A DNA stretch of 64,000 nucleotides from Haladaptatus salinisoli (lineage in GTDB: Archaea; Halobacteriota; Halobacteria; Halobacteriales; Haladaptataceae), in contig NZ_CP085327.1 of assembly GCF_020614375.1 (NCBI RefSeq), positions 310,001 through 374,000 of the forward strand, given 5' to 3'. Position 1 is the stretch's first letter; each line of letters starts with the position of its first letter. Positions 61,068-64,000 of the stretch are shown in pieces. The notes under the pieces are model-generated. The model was not told the origin of the DNA and did no database searches. It was given only the letters and a program-made list of their open reading frames with translations. The translations under genes and the position numbers were made by a program.

Positions 61068-62158
61068 CGCTCTCGAGCGCCGGGCGGGCGCTCGCCCTTC
61101 GGGGTGAACGCTCCCGGAGCGGAGGTTCGTTTGAGGACGGTCGCGACCCGAATCACGTACGCGAACAGGATGGCGAAGGGGCTGAACGCGATGGCCAGCG
61201 AGGCGGTGACGAGCAACAGCAACGGCAGTTCCCCCACGATGGGCGGGTAGCCGGTCGCGTATATCATGATGACGAGCGTCGAGACGAGGACGGCGGCCAC
61301 GCCGCTGTACGCGATCCGCCGCGACAGTTTGGCGAGTTCCTGTTGCAGGTACATCGTCTTGAAGTACTGGCGGGTGACGTCCACGGACACGAACAGCTCT
61401 TGAAGCTCCGAGAGGAGGTCGTCGGCCTCCGGCGGTAACGAGTCGTCGTACGTCGTCCGCATTCGTCGCGCCTCGTTGCAGTGCTCGGAGTAGTCGTCGT
61501 TCATCACGGGGAGGAGAACGCTCCAGATGCGCGCGTCGCCGTCGAGGTGCGTCTCGACCGAATCGGCGCGTCCCGCGACCGCGGCCGCGTACTCGCTCAC
61601 CTCCTCGCGGCAAACCGCGTCCGGACACCCCGTGCAGGCCGCCTCCAGCGACGCCGCACGGTCGCCGATGGCCCTGTATATCAACCGGAGAAACCCCGCC
61701 GGGTCCGTGGTGCTCACCGCGACGTTCGGAAGCATCTCCTCGACGTCGGCGCGGAACGACCGCACGCTCAGGACGCGCTCGCGCAGTCGCTTCGGCGTGC
61801 CCAGCACGCGGGAGACGGTCAGTTGGTTGATGGCGATGACGAGGGGGACGAACGAGAACAGCCCCGCGATGATGGTGCTGAACATCGTCGTCACGAAGCC
61901 GCTCTCCCGAACGCCGATGACGTCGGTGAGACCGAGCACGAGCGTCGCCGCGAAGACGCCGCCGACGAGGCCGCGCTCGATCGTCCTTCGGTCGGCTTCG
62001 AGCAGGAGCCATCGCCTCGCCCGTCGGCGGTTCTTCGTGCTTCGGAGCACCGAAACGAGCAGGCGCAGGCCGACGAACAGCGTTCGGAGCGTCACCCGGA
62101 GGAACGCGCCTAGCAGTCGGAGGATGCGAACCAGCGGTCGGTCGTCTTCGTCGGTCAT
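61064..62158 (-). CDS. Hypothetical membrane protein, 364 aa
   Basis: Two membrane segments near residues 65-120 and two near 280-340 bracket a soluble helical region containing ASLEAACTGCPDAVCREEVSEYA, a Cys trio that could bind metal. The family resembles haloarchaeal membrane proteins of unknown role (DUF2254-like layout, unproven). It overlaps both neighbours by ATGA, forming a three-gene operon with the DUF389 and propeller genes. Confidence 0.75.
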   Translation of the reverse strand: MTDEDDRPLVRILRLLGAFLRVTLRTLFVGLRLLVSVLRSTKNRRRARRWLLLEADRRTIERGLVGGVFAATLVLGLTDVIGVRESGFVTTMFSTIIAGLFSFVPLVIAINQLTVSRVLGTPKRLRERVLSVRSFRADVEEMLPNVAVSTTDPAGFLRLIYRAIGDRAASLEAACTGCPDAVCREEVSEYAAAVAGRADSVETHLDGDARIWSVLLPVMNDDYSEHCNEARRMRTTYDDSLPPEADDLLSELQELFVSVDVTRQYFKTMYLQQELAKLSRRIAYSGVAAVLVSTLVIMIYATGYPPIVGELPLLLLVTASLAIAFSPFAILFAYVIRVATVLKRTSAPGAFTPKGERPPGARER

Positions 62159-63195
62159 AAGTGGATGGTGGACACGTTCGTCAGGAACAACACGAGCGCC
62201 CCGATGAGCGCGATGAGCGCGAGGATGCGCCGGAGCATCACGCTCCGGGTTCTACGAAGGTCGGACCAGTCGCCGGGGTGGTAGCCGAAGTACCAGAGCG
62301 TGACGATCGCGCCGAGGTTGATGGCGAGGACGTTGACCAACACCACCGCCGCCGACCCGAGGACGACCGTCGGATGCAACCACGCGATGCCGACGCCCAT
62401 GACGCCGATGGGCGGCATCACCGCCGCCGCTATCATCACGCCGACCAACGAGGTTAGCCCGCTGGTCGAGAGGCTGACCGCGCCCGCGATTCCCGCGCAG
62501 AGCGCGACCGCCACGAGCAGGAGCGTCGGGGAACTGTGAATGCTCAGTTGGAGACTGGCGCTCACGTCGATGGCGCTCTTTCCGCCCGTCGCGTATCTCA
62601 CGAACAGGGCGAACGCCAACGCGCTGGCGACGGATATCGCGCCGCCGATGGCTTGCATGCGCGCGCTGGTGAGAAACAGGTCCTCGTCGCCGATGACCGT
62701 CGCCACGCTCGTCGCCATCGACGGGCCGAGCAGCGGGGCGATGACCATCGACCCGACCATCACCGACACCGAATCGAGCAGCACGCCCGCGGTGGCGACG
62801 ATCGCGCTGATGGCCGTCATGATGGCGAAGACGATATCGTCGGGGATGAGGTCGGCCGCCTTCGAGTGCAGTTCGCCGCGGGCGACGCGACGGTGTCCGA
62901 ACGTCCCGACGGTTTCGTACTGCTTCTCGACGTGGTCGAATCTGGACGACACGATGGCCTCGGGCTTGGTGACGACCGTGTAGATGTCGTCCTCGACGCC
63001 GAGGTCCTCCAGCGCGGTGCGGAGGGACTCGACGTGGTGCGCCGGAACGGGAAACGAGATGCGCGCCGATTCGTTCGATTCGGCCGAATCGGCGGTGTGG
63101 TCCGAGACGGTGTAATCGAGTTCCTCCCGGTCGAGGAACTCGACGGTTCGCTCCCGCGCTCGTTTCGACATCGCCATCACGTCCACCAATCTCAT
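62155..63195 (-). CDS. DUF389 / TIGR00341 family membrane protein
   Basis: A 346-aa protein. The N-terminal soluble domain begins MRLVDVMAMSKRARER, as in the TIGR00341 family (first about 100 residues, ACT-like). It is followed by the DUF389 membrane region with MVGSMVIAPLLGPSMATSVATVIGD and AAAVMPPIGVMGVGIAW, Gly/Pro-rich helices. Function unknown. I use ATG at 63195 because the family starts MRLV; ATG at 63210 is possible. Confidence 0.88.
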   Translation of the reverse strand: MRLVDVMAMSKRARERTVEFLDREELDYTVSDHTADSAESNESARISFPVPAHHVESLRTALEDLGVEDDIYTVVTKPEAIVSSRFDHVEKQYETVGTFGHRRVARGELHSKAADLIPDDIVFAIMTAISAIVATAGVLLDSVSVMVGSMVIAPLLGPSMATSVATVIGDEDLFLTSARMQAIGGAISVASALAFALFVRYATGGKSAIDVSASLQLSIHSSPTLLLVAVALCAGIAGAVSLSTSGLTSLVGVMIAAAVMPPIGVMGVGIAWLHPTVVLGSAAVVLVNVLAINLGAIVTLWYFGYHPGDWSDLRRTRSVMLRRILALIALIGALVLFLTNVSTIHL

Positions 63196-63274
63196 ATCTT
63201 TCCGTGCCATGGCACTCACTGTCGGCGAGTTCGGTTACGGCGGTCGTCGCCCCGTCCGAACGACTGAGGATGCA

Positions 63275-63850
63275 TCACAGGTATTCGAGGTCGTCCACCG
63301 ACGGCCGTTCGCTCGCGTCGACATCGAACGCTCGACCGTAGAGGCCGACGACCGTCTCGCGGATTTCGGCGAGGCGGTCGCTTCGGTCGTCCGTGCAGTC
63401 CGTACCGCAGCGGGCGACGAGTTCGTCCGCCGCCGTTCGTTCGTACTTGAGGCTGCCCGCGCACCGCGGACAGCGCGGCTCGACGTGCACGCTCATCCAT
63501 CGAACGTCGAATCCGAGGCGGTCGAGGCGTTCGGCAAGCGCGTACCAGACGTACATGTCCCACGCCTCTCGCCCGTTCGCCGTTCGTTTGAGGCGTCTCA
63601 GCGCGAGAGTCGCCTTCGAGTAGAGTCGCGAATCCGTCCCGTGGTGACGCTGGTGACAGCGTCGGAAGTGATTGAATACCGCGACCTTGGACGAGCGGAG
63701 CGACCCGTTGGTCAGTTCGCCGTCCGGTGAACGCACCGCCGAATACTCGTCGCTCTCCACGCACCTGCGCGAACGGCCTTCGTCGTCGTAGTGAAGCTCT
63801 TCTGATAGCGGTGCACCGCTTTTCGGACAGAACGCGTAGTTACCTTTCAT
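63275..63850 (-). CDS. Hypothetical zinc-binding protein, 191 aa
   Basis: A soluble protein with an N-terminal CPKSG, a middle His/Arg-rich segment (NHFRRCHQRHHG), and a C-terminal Cys cluster (EPRCPRCAGSL, VARCGTDC) likely to bind zinc. Haloarchaeal proteins of this type are uncharacterised. It is separated from the DUF389 gene by 79 bp and read from its own promoter side, which extends to the AT-rich 63950-64000. Confidence 0.75.
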   Translation of the reverse strand: MKGNYAFCPKSGAPLSEELHYDDEGRSRRCVESDEYSAVRSPDGELTNGSLRSSKVAVFNHFRRCHQRHHGTDSRLYSKATLALRRLKRTANGREAWDMYVWYALAERLDRLGFDVRWMSVHVEPRCPRCAGSLKYERTAADELVARCGTDCTDDRSDRLAEIRETVVGLYGRAFDVDASERPSVDDLEYL

Positions 63851-64000
63851 CTCTGTCGAACGAGAAACAGCGGACTGTTCGGTTGGGGGTCATCCGCACC
63901 TCGATGGTCCGTCGCCCGAACCGCACTGACATAACATACTCGGGGCTGTTCGCTTAAAAATATCACTACAATATACTTAGACGGATTAATTTATTAGACA

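Overview
The window is haloarchaeal chromosomal DNA. It is GC-rich, its proteins are strongly acidic, and it carries Tat (twin-arginine) secretion signals. Many genes have a TATA-like box 25-30 nt upstream of the start codon, implying leaderless transcripts. Family markers agree: bat-type HTH regulators, Lrp/AsnC, dodecin, Nop5/fibrillarin, DUF63 and a haloarchaeal GshA. No species can be named from sequence alone. One tRNA (Leu, anticodon CAA) is present. I see no rRNA, CRISPR array, intact insertion sequence or replication origin.

Layout: 0-11.8 kb is housekeeping and hypothetical genes: a zinc ribbon, DUF63, Lrp, a frameshifted inositol monophosphatase, tRNA-Leu, an IscA/HesB protein, dodecin, a pair of related membrane proteins, a DUF457/YdjM-type protein, a Cys-rich four-helix copper-binding protein with Gln/Gly-rich tails, an aminotransferase, a GNAT, hisD and a Tat-exported GH18 chitinase. 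From 11.8 to 15.6 kb base composition drops and spacing loosens. A rhomboid protease gene lies here between two diverged direct repeats that resemble insertion-sequence ends, followed by an alpha/beta hydrolase and a nucleoside phosphorylase.

From 16 to 36 kb, phenylacetate catabolism genes are scattered among others: a paaK-type ligase, a PaaI thioesterase divergent from a MaoC hydratase, a PaaG-like isomerase divergent from another thioesterase, and an HTH-10 regulator divergent from paaABCD. PaaD is split in two: a MIP18-domain protein and a separate 55-residue zinc ribbon overlapping by ATGA. No PaaE reductase gene is present. Between these lie surface and envelope genes (a 662-aa Tat-exported beta-helix protein, a GNAT, a TylF-like methyltransferase), a disulfide oxidoreductase and an MscS channel.

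From 36 to 49.3 kb are MGMT, a methyltransferase, Nop5-fibrillarin, gamma-glutamylcysteine ligase, a winged-helix protein and a large acidic coiled-coil protein, a bat-type regulator, a Nudix hydrolase, a second beta-helix protein, and a phosphodiesterase-flippase pair probably serving surface glycan export.

From 49.3 to 63.2 kb almost everything lies on the minus strand, with very short gaps or ATGA/GTGA overlaps. The array includes a DUF389 protein, a membrane protein, a Tat lipoprotein beta-propeller, a metal permease with an embedded Cys cluster, an MFS protein, a heme-copper oxidase subunit I without subunit II, a KhtT/Kef-type K+/H+ antiporter pair, a PadR-like regulator, several tiny genes (one born by a 116-bp tandem duplication), a second propeller paralogue without a signal, a copper-chaperone-like HMA protein and a DUF2182 membrane protein. 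This coupled metal/redox array is the best candidate for an undescribed system.
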